A stretch of 61,817 nucleotides of DNA from Phycisphaerae bacterium (GTDB taxonomy: Bacteria; Planctomycetota; Phycisphaerae; Sedimentisphaerales; Anaerohalosphaeraceae), in assembly GCA_018052735.1 (NCBI GenBank), contig JAGPMT010000013.1:1-61817 (forward strand), written 5' to 3'. A model generated the notes under the pieces. It saw nothing but the letters and a program-made list of their open reading frames with translations. It ran no database searches and was not told the origin of the DNA. The position numbers and the translations under genes were made by a program. Of this stretch, positions 15,976 through 24,484 are shown in pieces; position 1 is the stretch's first letter, and each line of letters starts with the position of its first letter.

Positions 15976-17277
15976 TCACAACTGCCGCTTGTCAATAACA
16001 CGCTTGGCCTTGCCCTCGCTGCGCTGGATGGTCTTGGGTTCGACCAGTTTGACCGTTACGCCGATGGACAGGACGGCCTCGATTTCCTTCTTAATCTTCT
16101 GCTCCAGCGCATGCATCCGCTTGATTTCATCGGAGAAGATTTTCTCGTCCACCTCGACCATAATCTCGACCTCGTCGAGTTTGTGGGCCTGCCGGTCAAT
16201 AACAATCTGGTAATGCGGATGGGTGCCTTCGATGCCCAGCAGGACTTCTTCAATCTGGGACGGAAAGACATTGATGCCGCGCACGACAATCATATCGTCG
16301 GTGCGTCCCTTAATCTTGCTGGTGCGCGGGCTGGTGCGTCCGCAGCGGCAGGGCTGGGTGGTCATGGAGACGATATCCCGCGTGCGGTAGCGAATCAGCG
16401 GAATGCCCTGCTTGGTCAGCGTGGTGATGACCAGTTCGCCGTCCTGCCCTTCCCCAACAGGCCGGCCGGACTCGGGGTCGATGATTTCCGGGTAGAATAC
16501 ATCCGAATAGATATGCAGGCCGTCTTTGTAGTGGCACTCCTGCGAGACGCCGGGGCCGATAATTTCGCTGAGGCCGTACACATCGGTTGCCAGCATATTC
16601 CACGTCTGCTCAATTTCCGTGCGCATCGATTCACTCCACGGCTCGGCTCCGAAGATGCCGATATTCCAGCTGGCCGCGCGCGGATCCATGCCCATCTCGC
16701 GGGCTTCCTCTGCCATATACAGGCAGTAGCTGGGTGTGCAGCAGAGAATCCGCGGCTTGAAATCCTGCATGATTTTCAGCTGGCGTTTGGTTTGTCCGGA
16801 GGAGGTCGGGATAATGGTCAGTCCCATCTTCAGCGCCCCGTAATGAAAGCCCAAACCGCCGGTAAACAGGCCGTAGCCGTAGGCAATCTGGACGGTGTCA
16901 TCCGTCCGGGCGCCGGCACAGCAGAGGGTGCGTGCCATGACTTCGCTCCACAGTTCGATATCATCGCGGGTATAGCCGACCAGTGTTGGGTTGCCCGTTG
17001 TGCCGCTGGAGACGTGGATTTCCACCAAGTCGGTGCGCGGCACAGAAAACAGGCCGAAGGGGTAATTGTCCCGCATATCCAGCTTGGTGGTAAACGGCAG
17101 TTTGGTAATGTCGTCAATTGAATGGATGTCCGACGGGCTGATGCCGTGGTCGTCAAATTTCCGGCGGTACACAGGACATTTTTCATAGACATAGCGGCAC
17201 AGCTTGACCAGACGTTCGGACTGAAGATTTTTCAAATCCTCCAGCGGCATTGTTTCGACAGGTTCGTTCCAAATCAT
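15976..17277 (-). CDS. paaK: Phenylacetate-CoA ligase (copy 2)
   Basis: The 433-residue adenylate-forming ligase carries VSSGTTGNPTLVGYT, VYGLSEIIGPG, YRTRDIVSM and a C-terminal GKAKRVIDK. It should convert an aryl acetate released from aromatic amino acid oxidation into its CoA ester, or run in reverse to form ATP. It is the first ligase after iorB (81-base gap, the largest in the operon, which might hold an internal start or processing site). Differences from copy 1 suggest the two act on different side chains, but this is inference. Confidence 0.9.
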   Translation of the reverse strand: MIWNEPVETMPLEDLKNLQSERLVKLCRYVYEKCPVYRRKFDDHGISPSDIHSIDDITKLPFTTKLDMRDNYPFGLFSVPRTDLVEIHVSSGTTGNPTLVGYTRDDIELWSEVMARTLCCAGARTDDTVQIAYGYGLFTGGLGFHYGALKMGLTIIPTSSGQTKRQLKIMQDFKPRILCCTPSYCLYMAEEAREMGMDPRAASWNIGIFGAEPWSESMRTEIEQTWNMLATDVYGLSEIIGPGVSQECHYKDGLHIYSDVFYPEIIDPESGRPVGEGQDGELVITTLTKQGIPLIRYRTRDIVSMTTQPCRCGRTSPRTSKIKGRTDDMIVVRGINVFPSQIEEVLLGIEGTHPHYQIVIDRQAHKLDEVEIMVEVDEKIFSDEIKRMHALEQKIKKEIEAVLSIGVTVKLVEPKTIQRSEGKAKRVIDKRQL

Positions 17278-17358
17278 ACGTCCACTCCTTGATAAGACAG
17301 GATCTTTTCTTATTGCTGCAACATCAGGCGTCCGGCCATGCGGAAGACAGCCTGAATC

Positions 17359-17844
17359 TTATTTTACAAGAGCTTTGGCCCGCTGGAAAACCTGCCTGTT
17401 TTCGTCGCGAATCTTGGGCGAAAAGACCGTTTCCATCGCCTTCTGCCAGCCGGCCTCCGAGATAGGCAGAAAGACGCTCAGCACGCCCATCAGGGCGGTA
17501 TTGACGTGCTTGGGATTTTCCACCATCGCCTCGGCCTGCTGGAGATAGCCGGCCAAATCCGTGCCGCCGGGCTTGAGAAACATCACCAGCCGGGGATGCT
17601 CATCCAGATGAAAGCACAGCAGAAAATCAGCCTGACCGGGTCCTATCAGCGGCGCATAGATTTTCCTGCCGAAGCGGACATGGGACTCCACCGAACCGCC
17701 CCGCTGGCTCATCCCGTGGACTTCCGATTTCTTGACATGCCAGCCGTCGTACATCGCCGCCCAGCCCAGCAGCTCGGAGGCCTTGATAATCCCCTGCCCG
17801 CCGATGCCGCCGAATGTAATATTATAGCAATCCTGTTTTTTCAT
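17359..17844 (-). CDS. iorB: Indolepyruvate:ferredoxin oxidoreductase beta subunit
   Basis: The 161-residue gamma-type subunit (2-oxoacid oxidoreductase gamma/beta-C fold) begins YNITFGGIGGQGIIKASELLG, the standard GGxGGQG motif, and contains VHGMSQRGGSVESHVRFG. It binds CoA-proximal parts of the IorAB complex, which oxidatively decarboxylates aryl pyruvates to aryl-acetyl-CoA. At 161 residues it is somewhat shorter than the roughly 190-200 usual for the family. It starts 16 bases after the iorA stop. Confidence 0.9.
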   Translation of the reverse strand: MKKQDCYNITFGGIGGQGIIKASELLGWAAMYDGWHVKKSEVHGMSQRGGSVESHVRFGRKIYAPLIGPGQADFLLCFHLDEHPRLVMFLKPGGTDLAGYLQQAEAMVENPKHVNTALMGVLSVFLPISEAGWQKAMETVFSPKIRDENRQVFQRAKALVK

Positions 17845-17860
17845 CGTCTGTACTCTGCCT

Positions 17861-19417
17861 TTACCGTTTTATGAGTTTGCACGGGTGTTTGGCAATAATG
17901 ACCGTCAGGGCATCCTCGCTGAGGCGCCGCCGAACCAATTCTTCCAGCTGCCCGACATTGCCGGCCGGATCCATCACATCCACATTATCCGCCCCGCAGG
18001 CCAGACACAAGGCCTTCAGGTCCAGCGTCTTGGTGGGCTGGCCGCGGATGGTCAGGCCGGTACCGGGGTGATTCTGTCCGCCGGTCATTGCGGTCGTGGA
18101 ATTATCGAGGATAAAGATAATCCCCTTGGCCTTGTTGTAGGCGGCGTTAATCAGACCGGTAATGCCGGCATGGATGAACGTGGAATCGCCGATAACACCT
18201 ACAATTTTCCCGTCGGGGTGAGCACGGCGCAGGCCTTCGTTGAAGGTGACTCCGGCTCCCATACACAGGCAGGTATGCAGCGCCGAGGTCGGCGGCAGCG
18301 TGCCCAGCGTATAGCAGCCGATATCGCCGGCCACAAACAGTCCCAGTTTCTTCAGCACGGAAAAGGTTGCCCAATGCGGACAGCCGGCACACAGCCGGGG
18401 CGGACGTGCCGGCGGCAGCTTGACAGCCTTTTTCGGCCGGCCGGCAATCACATCCTCTATCACGCCGGGGCCTAATTCGCCCAGACGGAACGATGGATGC
18501 CGGAATACGGCCTTTTTGATGCCCAGCTGGCGAATGTGGTCTTCGATGAAGGGGTCCAGCTCCTCCACCACGACCAGTTTTTTAACCTTGCCGGCAAACG
18601 CCTTGATTTTGGCATCACAGAACGGATAGAGGAAACCCAGTTTCAGGAAGGACGCATTGGGCCGGGCTTCTTTGAGATAATAATAACTGACACCGCCGGC
18701 AATAAAACCCACCGATAGGTCATTGAGTTCCATCTTGTTGAGCCGGCTCCGTTCCGACAGCTTCTGCAGCTTGAGCTGGCGCTGTTCAACCAGCGCATGC
18801 CGCTGACGGGCAAAAGCCGGCACCATCACATATTTCTGTATATCCGGCTTCAGGGGGCGTTTTTCTGCCGGCCGGCGCTGGCCCAGCAGCACATCTTCCT
18901 TGGAGTGGGACACCCGCGTGGTCATTCGGAGGATCACCGGCGTATCGTACTTTTCGCTGATGGCGAATGCCTCGGCCACAAACTGCTTGGCTTCCGCGGG
19001 ACTGGCCGGCTCCAGAATCGGCAGTTTGGCATAAATGCCCGCCCAGCGGGTATCCTGCTCGTTTTGGGACGAATGCATTCCGGGATCATCGCAGACAACC
19101 GCCACAAAGCCGGCATTGACGCCGGTGTAAGAGGAGGTCATCAGCGGATCCATCGCGACATTCAAGCCCACATGCTTGCAGGCAAACAGGCTGCGTACGC
19201 CCCCGACAGCGGCGCTGTAGGCGACTTCGTAGGCGGCTTTTTCATTGACGGACCACTGGACATCCAGTTCGGGATACAACGCCAGCGATTCGAGAATTTC
19301 GGTGGACGGGGTTCCCGGATAGGCGCAGGCGACCGTCAGGCCTGCTTCCCAAGCCCCGCGTGCCAATGCCTCATTGCCGGAGAGAAATGCCTTCTGAACA
19401 GATGTTTTTTTTGCCAT
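17861..19417 (-). CDS. iorA: Indolepyruvate:ferredoxin oxidoreductase alpha subunit lacking the ferredoxin domain
   Basis: The 518-residue alpha subunit binds TPP and oxidises aryl pyruvates. It shows LSGNEALARGAWEAG and AYPGTPSTEI at the N-terminus, CAGCPHWATF, and the TPP motif VGVIGDSTF with N-Y-N-K-A-K-G following. Family members usually continue for about 70-100 residues into a two-cluster ferredoxin domain. This protein stops after IIAKHPCKLIKR, with iorB starting 16 bases later, so there is no frameshifted continuation. Electrons must leave through another carrier not encoded nearby. It is the first gene of the seven-gene operon. Confidence 0.9.
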   Translation of the reverse strand: MAKKTSVQKAFLSGNEALARGAWEAGLTVACAYPGTPSTEILESLALYPELDVQWSVNEKAAYEVAYSAAVGGVRSLFACKHVGLNVAMDPLMTSSYTGVNAGFVAVVCDDPGMHSSQNEQDTRWAGIYAKLPILEPASPAEAKQFVAEAFAISEKYDTPVILRMTTRVSHSKEDVLLGQRRPAEKRPLKPDIQKYVMVPAFARQRHALVEQRQLKLQKLSERSRLNKMELNDLSVGFIAGGVSYYYLKEARPNASFLKLGFLYPFCDAKIKAFAGKVKKLVVVEELDPFIEDHIRQLGIKKAVFRHPSFRLGELGPGVIEDVIAGRPKKAVKLPPARPPRLCAGCPHWATFSVLKKLGLFVAGDIGCYTLGTLPPTSALHTCLCMGAGVTFNEGLRRAHPDGKIVGVIGDSTFIHAGITGLINAAYNKAKGIIFILDNSTTAMTGGQNHPGTGLTIRGQPTKTLDLKALCLACGADNVDVMDPAGNVGQLEELVRRRLSEDALTVIIAKHPCKLIKR

Positions 19418-19553
19418 AGTGTTCCTGCCGGTTTCTCAATGCCTCTGCATTCTGGTTTTAAGCTGTTAAACGTACCCGATTTGGCCGCCGGGGTCAAGGA
19501 TGCAAACAGCATTTTTTACCGGCAAAATTACAAAATGCCCCTGCTGCGGCGCA

Positions 19554-19582
19554 GAAAAAAGGCCCGGCATACATACCGGGCC
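19554..19582 (-). terminator. Rho-independent terminator of the symporter-porin operon
   Basis: GGCCCGG at 19561-19567 and CCGGGCC at 19576-19582 form a 7-bp GC stem with an 8-base loop. Six A residues at 19555-19560 read as a T-run on the minus strand. It follows the porin stop by about 40 bases. Confidence 0.88.
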
Positions 19583-19623
19583 GTAAGGAGATCAAATACG
19601 CTTGTAGATGCGTGATTTGACTT

Positions 19624-21099
19624 TCAGAATGTCCATTCAACACCGATACGGGCAAAGTAGGCATCATCCTGACTGGGCTCCTCGTAATAGCTGCCCGGAA
19701 TGAAGTAGTCAATTTCAAACAGCGTCCGGAAGTTCTTGCAGCAGCTGTAGGTAGCCACGGCGCTGATCATCTGGCCGCGGAAATTATTGCTGCCGTCAAA
19801 AGTCAAGGCATTCTGCGGACCGCGGGCCCCCGTAAAGGTATTCTCATCAGCCCACATCAGGTTGTAGTCGGTAGCAATCGTCCACACAGCGGTGGGCTTA
19901 AAGCTGTGTCCGAATCCGAGGCGGTGGAGATTGGTCACATTGCCGATGCCATCGCCTTCAAAGGTCCACAGATACGACTGCAGGTCGCGGCCCCTCTGGA
20001 ACTGCGGCCAGTCGCCCCAGAGCGAATCAAACTGCTCATCGGCGCTGGTTTCGGGATCATCGCCGGAAAGGTATTCATAGCCGACATGCAGTTCGTTATT
20101 CCAGGAGTCATTAAACGCATACATCAGCTTGCTGTTGCCGCCAAGGGCCTGCAGGGTATCGCCTTCGCGGTCGCCCCACTGCTTGGCCACTTCTGCCGAA
20201 TAGCTCCAGTGGTCATCCAGCTTGCCGAAGAAGCGGGTGCCGACTGTATGAATATCCGCATCCACGCCGTAGCTGGGTCCTTTATAGTGATTGGCCCAGT
20301 CGGAGCTGTCATCGTTCTTATAGATGTAATACAGCTCGTTGGACAGCGTGTCGCTGAGCTTGTTGGTCCAGTAAGCGATAAAGCCGCGTTCATCATTATT
20401 CTGTGTCAGATGCCGCCGGTCCTGCACTGCGTGATGATTGAACGGCTTGATGTACTGCTCCTCGTCATCGTACTGCTGGATATAGATCAAATCGAGCTTG
20501 CTGGTGTCGGTCAGGTCGTACTGGGCACGGATGGCATCAAAGAACATCGTCCGCGAGCCGTCGCCGGGCGTGCCGTCCAAGACCAGCCAGCCGGTCCCTA
20601 AGACAATTTCCTGACGGCCAACCGTCAGCGTCAGGGGCAGGTCAAAGGCGTTGCGGAACTGCAGATTCATAATGTCAAAGAGGGCCTCATCAAAGTCGTA
20701 ATTCTTCTCGGTAAAAAAGGAGGTAAAGGTATGATCCGGTGCACAATGCCCCCAGAACTCCCACGTCAGACGGGTATTGAAGGTTACCTCATCGGATACT
20801 GCCCACTTGGCCGACAACCGGGTGCGGTACCGCTGCCAATGAAAATTGTTCCAGTCCTGTCCGATGCCATCACCCCATGTTTCGTTCAAACCAAACAGGT
20901 TGCTGGTATAGACCTCGCGCAGGCGAATATCCAGCCCCATCTCCACGCCTTCCATCGGGTGATGAAATTTGTCCATCCAGTCCGTATCGATTTCATGCCA
21001 GTGCTTGGCCGGCTCAGCTGTCTGGGCAGCCATCGCAACGGCAGCGGCAGCAACAAAGACGGTTAAGACCAATCCTGCAAACAACTTCCCTTTTTTCAT
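19624..21099 (-). CDS. Outer-membrane beta-barrel protein, alginate-export (AlgE-like) type
   Basis: The 491-residue protein begins with a signal peptide (about residues 1-26, ending AVAMA-A). The rest alternates aromatic and polar residues as in a large beta barrel and ends in Trp-Thr-Phe, the aromatic C-terminus recognised by the outer-membrane insertion machinery. TVGRQEIVLGTGWLV and FFDAIRAQYDLT are characteristic of the alginate-export family. ATG 21099 is preferred because GGAG precedes it, while an upstream frame extension lacks a signal peptide. It is the last gene of an operon with a sodium:solute symporter, so it probably admits the same solute through the outer membrane. Confidence 0.85.
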   Translation of the reverse strand: MKKGKLFAGLVLTVFVAAAAVAMAAQTAEPAKHWHEIDTDWMDKFHHPMEGVEMGLDIRLREVYTSNLFGLNETWGDGIGQDWNNFHWQRYRTRLSAKWAVSDEVTFNTRLTWEFWGHCAPDHTFTSFFTEKNYDFDEALFDIMNLQFRNAFDLPLTLTVGRQEIVLGTGWLVLDGTPGDGSRTMFFDAIRAQYDLTDTSKLDLIYIQQYDDEEQYIKPFNHHAVQDRRHLTQNNDERGFIAYWTNKLSDTLSNELYYIYKNDDSSDWANHYKGPSYGVDADIHTVGTRFFGKLDDHWSYSAEVAKQWGDREGDTLQALGGNSKLMYAFNDSWNNELHVGYEYLSGDDPETSADEQFDSLWGDWPQFQRGRDLQSYLWTFEGDGIGNVTNLHRLGFGHSFKPTAVWTIATDYNLMWADENTFTGARGPQNALTFDGSNNFRGQMISAVATYSCCKNFRTLFEIDYFIPGSYYEEPSQDDAYFARIGVEWTF

Positions 21100-21148
21100 G
21101 CTGTTCTCCTTTACTAAAATCCTGAAAATTTCTGTCTGCAACTGACGG

Positions 21149-22954
21149 CTATATTCCTTTGAAACATTTATCCAGATGCTCCTTGGACGGCGGCTGGGTC
21201 AAGGCGCTGACAACAATGGCGGCAAGAAACGAAACCGGCAGCGCCACCAGCAGCGGATCCACCACATCCCAGTTGGGACAATCGGCAAGAATCGAGGTCT
21301 TGCCGCCGGTAATCCACTGGACCAGACGCATCGATTCGGCTTCTTTGGCCTTCACCAGCAGCAGCCAGAAGGCCGTAATAATAAAGCCAATCAGCATCGA
21401 CCAGATGGCGCCGGCTTTGGTCATGCGCCGGAAGTAAATGGCTCCCAGCAGCGACGGCAGAAACGCGGAGGCACACAATCCGAAAAAGATGGATGTCGCA
21501 CGGGCAATAAAGGTGCTCTCACGTGCATAGAAACTGATAATCACAGCATAAATAATGCCAATGATGATGCCGATGCGCGTGATATTGGTGCTGGCTCCGT
21601 GAGCGCCGGTAATCTGCTCATAGACATCCCGCCCAATGCTGGTACCGACGGTGTGAAACTGGCTGGACAGCGTGCTCATGGCCGCCGACAGCAGCGTCAG
21701 CAGAAACAGCAGGCCGAACCATTTGGGCATGGCGCTGACGATATAGGTTGGAATAATCTCATCGGCAGTGCCGCCGGCATAGACGATGGAAATGCTGCGG
21801 CCTTGACGGATTTCGACCGGCTGGCCGTCGATTTCTGTGCGATCCACCGCCTGACCGAATAGCTTGACGGGGGCGATTTTTTCGGGCACATCCGCCCAGA
21901 CGCCGGTGTCGCCCTTTTTCATTATTTGCAGGACTCCCAATCCCTTTTCGGCATCGAGCATTTTTACCACGCGGCCGCTCAAGGGCGCTCCGTTTTCAGA
22001 AAAATAGGCATTGGACAGCGCCCCGACAGTGAACGCTACCCCGGTCATGACCAGAATAAACACGCCGCCGATCAGCACCGCACGGTTCAGCTCTCGCCTG
22101 CTTTTGACCGTCATGAACCGCACCACCAGCTGCGGCTGTGCCAGCACGCCGATACCCACACCCAACACGATGGTGCCGATGACGGTCCACCATAAATCGT
22201 ATTGGCGGTCGCCCCAGCCGAAGGCCGGCATGGCCGTCCAGCCGCGATGCCCTATAGCAGACAGTTTGCCCGGAACCAGCGGGGCAAGAGCAGAAAGCTT
22301 CTGATGCCCTTCAATCACTCCCCCTACCTTTACGTAGCCGTAAATCAGCAAGGCAAACATCCCGATAAACATAATCGAACCCTGCAGGGCATCGGAGTAC
22401 ATCACTCCTTTAAGACCGCCGACAATCACATAAGCGGCAATAATCACCGAAAACAGCAGCAGCGCTGTCGGATACTCCATATTGAACGACTTGGCGACAA
22501 AAACGCTGCCGCCGATCAGCACCGCCGCGGCATACAAGGGAATAAAGAGAAAAATAACAGTCCCGGCAAAAACCTGAATAAATCTGCTTTCAAACCGGCG
22601 TCCAAGAAATTCAGGGAAGGTATGCGCATCGAGATGATGGCCCATCATTCGGGTACGGGGGGCAATAAACACAAACGCCAGAAAAATCCCAACAAAGATG
22701 TTGCAGAAGGTCAGCCACAGCAAGCTCATTCCAAACAGCCCCGCCACGCCGCCGAATCCGACAATGGCACTGGTGGAGATAAAAGTCGCCCCATAGCTCA
22801 TCGCCATCACAAAGGGGTGAACCTGCCGGCCAGCAATTAAATAGTCGGCGGCGCTTTTGGTGCGCATATACCCTAAAATTCCCAGATAAACAACCAAAAG
22901 AAGATAAATCAGAACAACAATAATATCCCAAAGACCAACAGCTTGCGCTAACAT
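21149..22954 (-). CDS. Sodium:solute symporter (SSS family)
   Basis: The 601-residue inner-membrane transporter has roughly 13-15 hydrophobic helices. SSS markers are seen in ADYLIAGRQVHPFVMAMSYG, AYVIVGGLKGVMYSDALQG and the SAAMSTLSSQFHTVGTSIGRD segment. A hydrophilic insertion of about 90 residues (around 325-415, rich in DGQPVEIRQGR-type sequence) interrupts the helices and is unusual for the family. GGAGG 5-6 bases upstream picks ATG 22954 over ATG 22966. A 56-residue accessory protein is encoded 42 bases upstream and a barrel protein 49 bases downstream. The solute is unknown. Confidence 0.9.
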   Translation of the reverse strand: MLAQAVGLWDIIVVLIYLLLVVYLGILGYMRTKSAADYLIAGRQVHPFVMAMSYGATFISTSAIVGFGGVAGLFGMSLLWLTFCNIFVGIFLAFVFIAPRTRMMGHHLDAHTFPEFLGRRFESRFIQVFAGTVIFLFIPLYAAAVLIGGSVFVAKSFNMEYPTALLLFSVIIAAYVIVGGLKGVMYSDALQGSIMFIGMFALLIYGYVKVGGVIEGHQKLSALAPLVPGKLSAIGHRGWTAMPAFGWGDRQYDLWWTVIGTIVLGVGIGVLAQPQLVVRFMTVKSRRELNRAVLIGGVFILVMTGVAFTVGALSNAYFSENGAPLSGRVVKMLDAEKGLGVLQIMKKGDTGVWADVPEKIAPVKLFGQAVDRTEIDGQPVEIRQGRSISIVYAGGTADEIIPTYIVSAMPKWFGLLFLLTLLSAAMSTLSSQFHTVGTSIGRDVYEQITGAHGASTNITRIGIIIGIIYAVIISFYARESTFIARATSIFFGLCASAFLPSLLGAIYFRRMTKAGAIWSMLIGFIITAFWLLLVKAKEAESMRLVQWITGGKTSILADCPNWDVVDPLLVALPVSFLAAIVVSALTQPPSKEHLDKCFKGI

Positions 22955-22996
22955 ATAAACCTCCATTATTGTAGAAGAGCCAACAGGCAGGAATTC

Positions 22997-23167
22997 TTAC
23001 AACTCCTGTTCGGTTTTCTTTTCTTCAGCCGCCCACTTGATATCATCCGGATGGACAGATTCCTCCCCCCTATTCCAGTTTATCAGTCCCCAAATGACAC
23101 ACAGAAGTGTACTTGCGATGCATAAAAGGTAGGCCGCTAAAACTCCTTTGTCCTCAATCCCGAGCAT
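22997..23167 (-). CDS. Symporter small accessory protein (56 aa)
   Basis: A 56-residue frame read from ATG 23167 begins MLGIEDKGVLAAYLL and contains one membrane helix (about 9-31, LCIASTLLCVIWGLINW), then an acidic cytosolic tail ending EEKKTEQEL. GGAGATG lies just upstream. Short one-helix partners with an MLGIED-type start and a GLINWNRG end are known immediately upstream of SSS symporters, so it likely stabilises or regulates the symporter. It is co-transcribed with the symporter and porin genes. Confidence 0.82.
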   Translation of the reverse strand: MLGIEDKGVLAAYLLCIASTLLCVIWGLINWNRGEESVHPDDIKWAAEEKKTEQEL

Positions 23168-23197
23168 AACATCTCCTTTTCACAATGCCAGACCCAC

Positions 23198-23220
23198 AAA
23201 AAAAAGACATTAAGTGTCTT
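23198..23220 (-). terminator. Weak hairpin plus T-run in the leader of the symporter operon
   Basis: AAGACA at 23204-23209 and TGTCTT at 23215-23220 form a 6-bp stem, followed on the minus strand by at least 8 T residues. It lies about 30 bases upstream of the accessory-protein start. It may be an attenuator or the terminator of the amidohydrolase gene. Confidence 0.4.
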
Positions 23221-23283
23221 CTAATGAATGTTTCTGTGAATAATAACCTCTTTTTGCCGAAAATCAAAAAAAAATACTGATTT

Positions 23284-23310
23284 TGTATAATTTTCGTCAT
23301 TTTTGTGCAA
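23284..23310 (-). promoter_or_regulatory. Possible promoter for the symporter operon
   Basis: On the minus strand TTGCAC (23305-23310) and TATACA (23284-23289) are separated by 15 bases, shorter than optimal. The region is strongly AT-rich and about 115 bases upstream of the first gene. Confidence 0.35.
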
Positions 23311-23314
23311 ATCA

Positions 23315-23330
23315 GGTGAATTTTTTCACA
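23315..23330 (-). promoter_or_regulatory. CRP/FNR-type operator candidate
   Basis: GGTGA-N6-TCACA matches the CRP half-site pattern TGTGA-N6-TCACA at 9 of 10 positions. Its centre lies about 45 bases upstream of the predicted start point, the place of a class II activator site. No CRP gene is in the window. Confidence 0.4.
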
Positions 23331-23381
23331 TTTTTTGATTTTTATACATATGCAAATTCACAACAAATGCATCCTTGAACA

Positions 23382-24182
23382 CTATTCTTCAAGCAGACGA
23401 GCAGCGTTTTTATAAAAGAACTTTTCGGCAATATGAGGCGGCAGATTCAGCTTTTTATAGGACTCCATTGTTTCTGACTGATCCGTCCAAGGGGAATCGG
23501 TTCCAAAAAGAATGTGGTCTTCCGAATGCCGCATCAGCATCTGTTTGGTTCGGCTTGCCCCAAGGTATTCTATGGACCAAGAAACTTCCATATAGATGGG
23601 TTTGCCCAGCAGCAGGTTTTCTACCTCCTCCCACTGCTGCCAGCCACCCAGATGGGTTGCAATAAGCTGCAGAGACGGAAACCTTTCCAGAAGTGTAAGG
23701 ATTTGCCGCGGCGAGGCGCGTTCAATCCGCTCAAAAGCGATGTCGTAGCCGGTATGAACGGTCACAAGGAGTCTGCTGTCGCAGACAGCCTGCCAAAACG
23801 GAAACAACGCTGAATCGTCCAGAACAAACGACTGATAGTAGGGGTGCAGCTTAAGCCCCCTGAAGCCGGCTTGGGCAATCTGTGCCACTCGTTCGACGGC
23901 CAGCGGATCTTGCGGATGAACCGAAGGAAACGGGACAATGCGGTCGGAGGCAATCTGACAGCACCAATTAAAAATTGACTCGAACTGGACAGGGCGGGTT
24001 GCAATGCAGCACAATACGCTTTTTTCAATCCCGTTGGCATCCATCGATTTCAGTAGCGAGGCCAGTTTGCCGTCTAAAAAAGAGCGAACCTCGGCACACT
24101 CGGCCTTCAATTGCGCCATCGCCCTGTCGGCCAGCGCATCGGGAAATGCGTGGGTATGAAAATCAATGATTTTATCCGTCAT
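23382..24182 (-). CDS. Amidohydrolase family protein (metal-dependent hydrolase)
   Basis: The 266-residue TIM-barrel hydrolase has DFHTHAFPDAL near the N-terminus (HxH metal site), GLKLHPYYQSF, LVTVHTGYD, IATHLGGW and the final metal aspartate in LFGTDSPW. These are the marks of the amidohydrolase-2 subgroup, which hydrolyses or decarboxylates small cyclic or aromatic acids. The substrate is not predictable. GAGGAGG upstream decides for ATG 24182, since a longer frame adds 25 residues without family similarity. It is monocistronic or follows cspA, whose terminator lies just upstream. Confidence 0.85.
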   Translation of the reverse strand: MTDKIIDFHTHAFPDALADRAMAQLKAECAEVRSFLDGKLASLLKSMDANGIEKSVLCCIATRPVQFESIFNWCCQIASDRIVPFPSVHPQDPLAVERVAQIAQAGFRGLKLHPYYQSFVLDDSALFPFWQAVCDSRLLVTVHTGYDIAFERIERASPRQILTLLERFPSLQLIATHLGGWQQWEEVENLLLGKPIYMEVSWSIEYLGASRTKQMLMRHSEDHILFGTDSPWTDQSETMESYKKLNLPPHIAEKFFYKNAARLLEE

Positions 24183-24212
24183 CGCACCAATCCTCCTCGT
24201 ACGGATGCAAAT

Positions 24213-24248
24213 CAAAAAAAAAGGCCCGGCGTTAGTTTCCCGGGCCTT
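24213..24248 (-). terminator. Rho-independent terminator of the cold-shock gene
   Basis: AAGGCCCGG (24221-24229) pairs with CCGGGCCTT (24240-24248). The A-run at 24214-24222 gives a T-run on the minus strand. Confidence 0.9.
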
Positions 24249-24269
24249 CGAATTCACAGAACAAGCACG

Positions 24270-24473
24270 TCAGCAGGGTTTTACCTGCGTTGCTTCCATT
24301 CCTTTTTTGCCCTGTGCGGGTTCAAACTGGACTTTCTGGCCGTCCTTTAATGTCCGAAAACCCTCCGCAATGATATTGGAGTGATGCACAAACAAATCAG
24401 CTCCTCCATCCTCCGGAATGATGAACCCAAAACCTTTTTTCTCGTCAAACCACTTAACCGTACCCACTGCCAT
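24270..24473 (-). CDS. cspA: Cold-shock domain protein
   Basis: The 67-residue protein is a single OB-fold RNA-binding domain. [15 protein letters not shown] contains RNP1 and DLFVHHS is RNP2. It melts mRNA secondary structure in the cytosol. ATG 24473 has AAGGAG upstream, and translation from further upstream would add unrelated residues. The leader of about 200 bases holds two hairpins, one abutting the ribosome binding site, as expected for a temperature-regulated csp message. A strong terminator follows. Confidence 0.95.
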   Translation of the reverse strand: MAVGTVKWFDEKKGFGFIIPEDGGADLFVHHSNIIAEGFRTLKDGQKVQFEPAQGKKGMEATQVKPC

Positions 24474-24484
24474 AAAACTACTCC

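Noticed and set aside
15565-17121. 518-codon open frame on the plus strand across paaK and the ACT gene
   Set aside because: It lies opposite two well-supported genes and has no recognisable motifs.
17278-17358. Possible separate ferredoxin gene near iorAB that could replace the missing domain
   Set aside because: The 81-base gap and the other gaps of the operon contain no Cys-rich frame.
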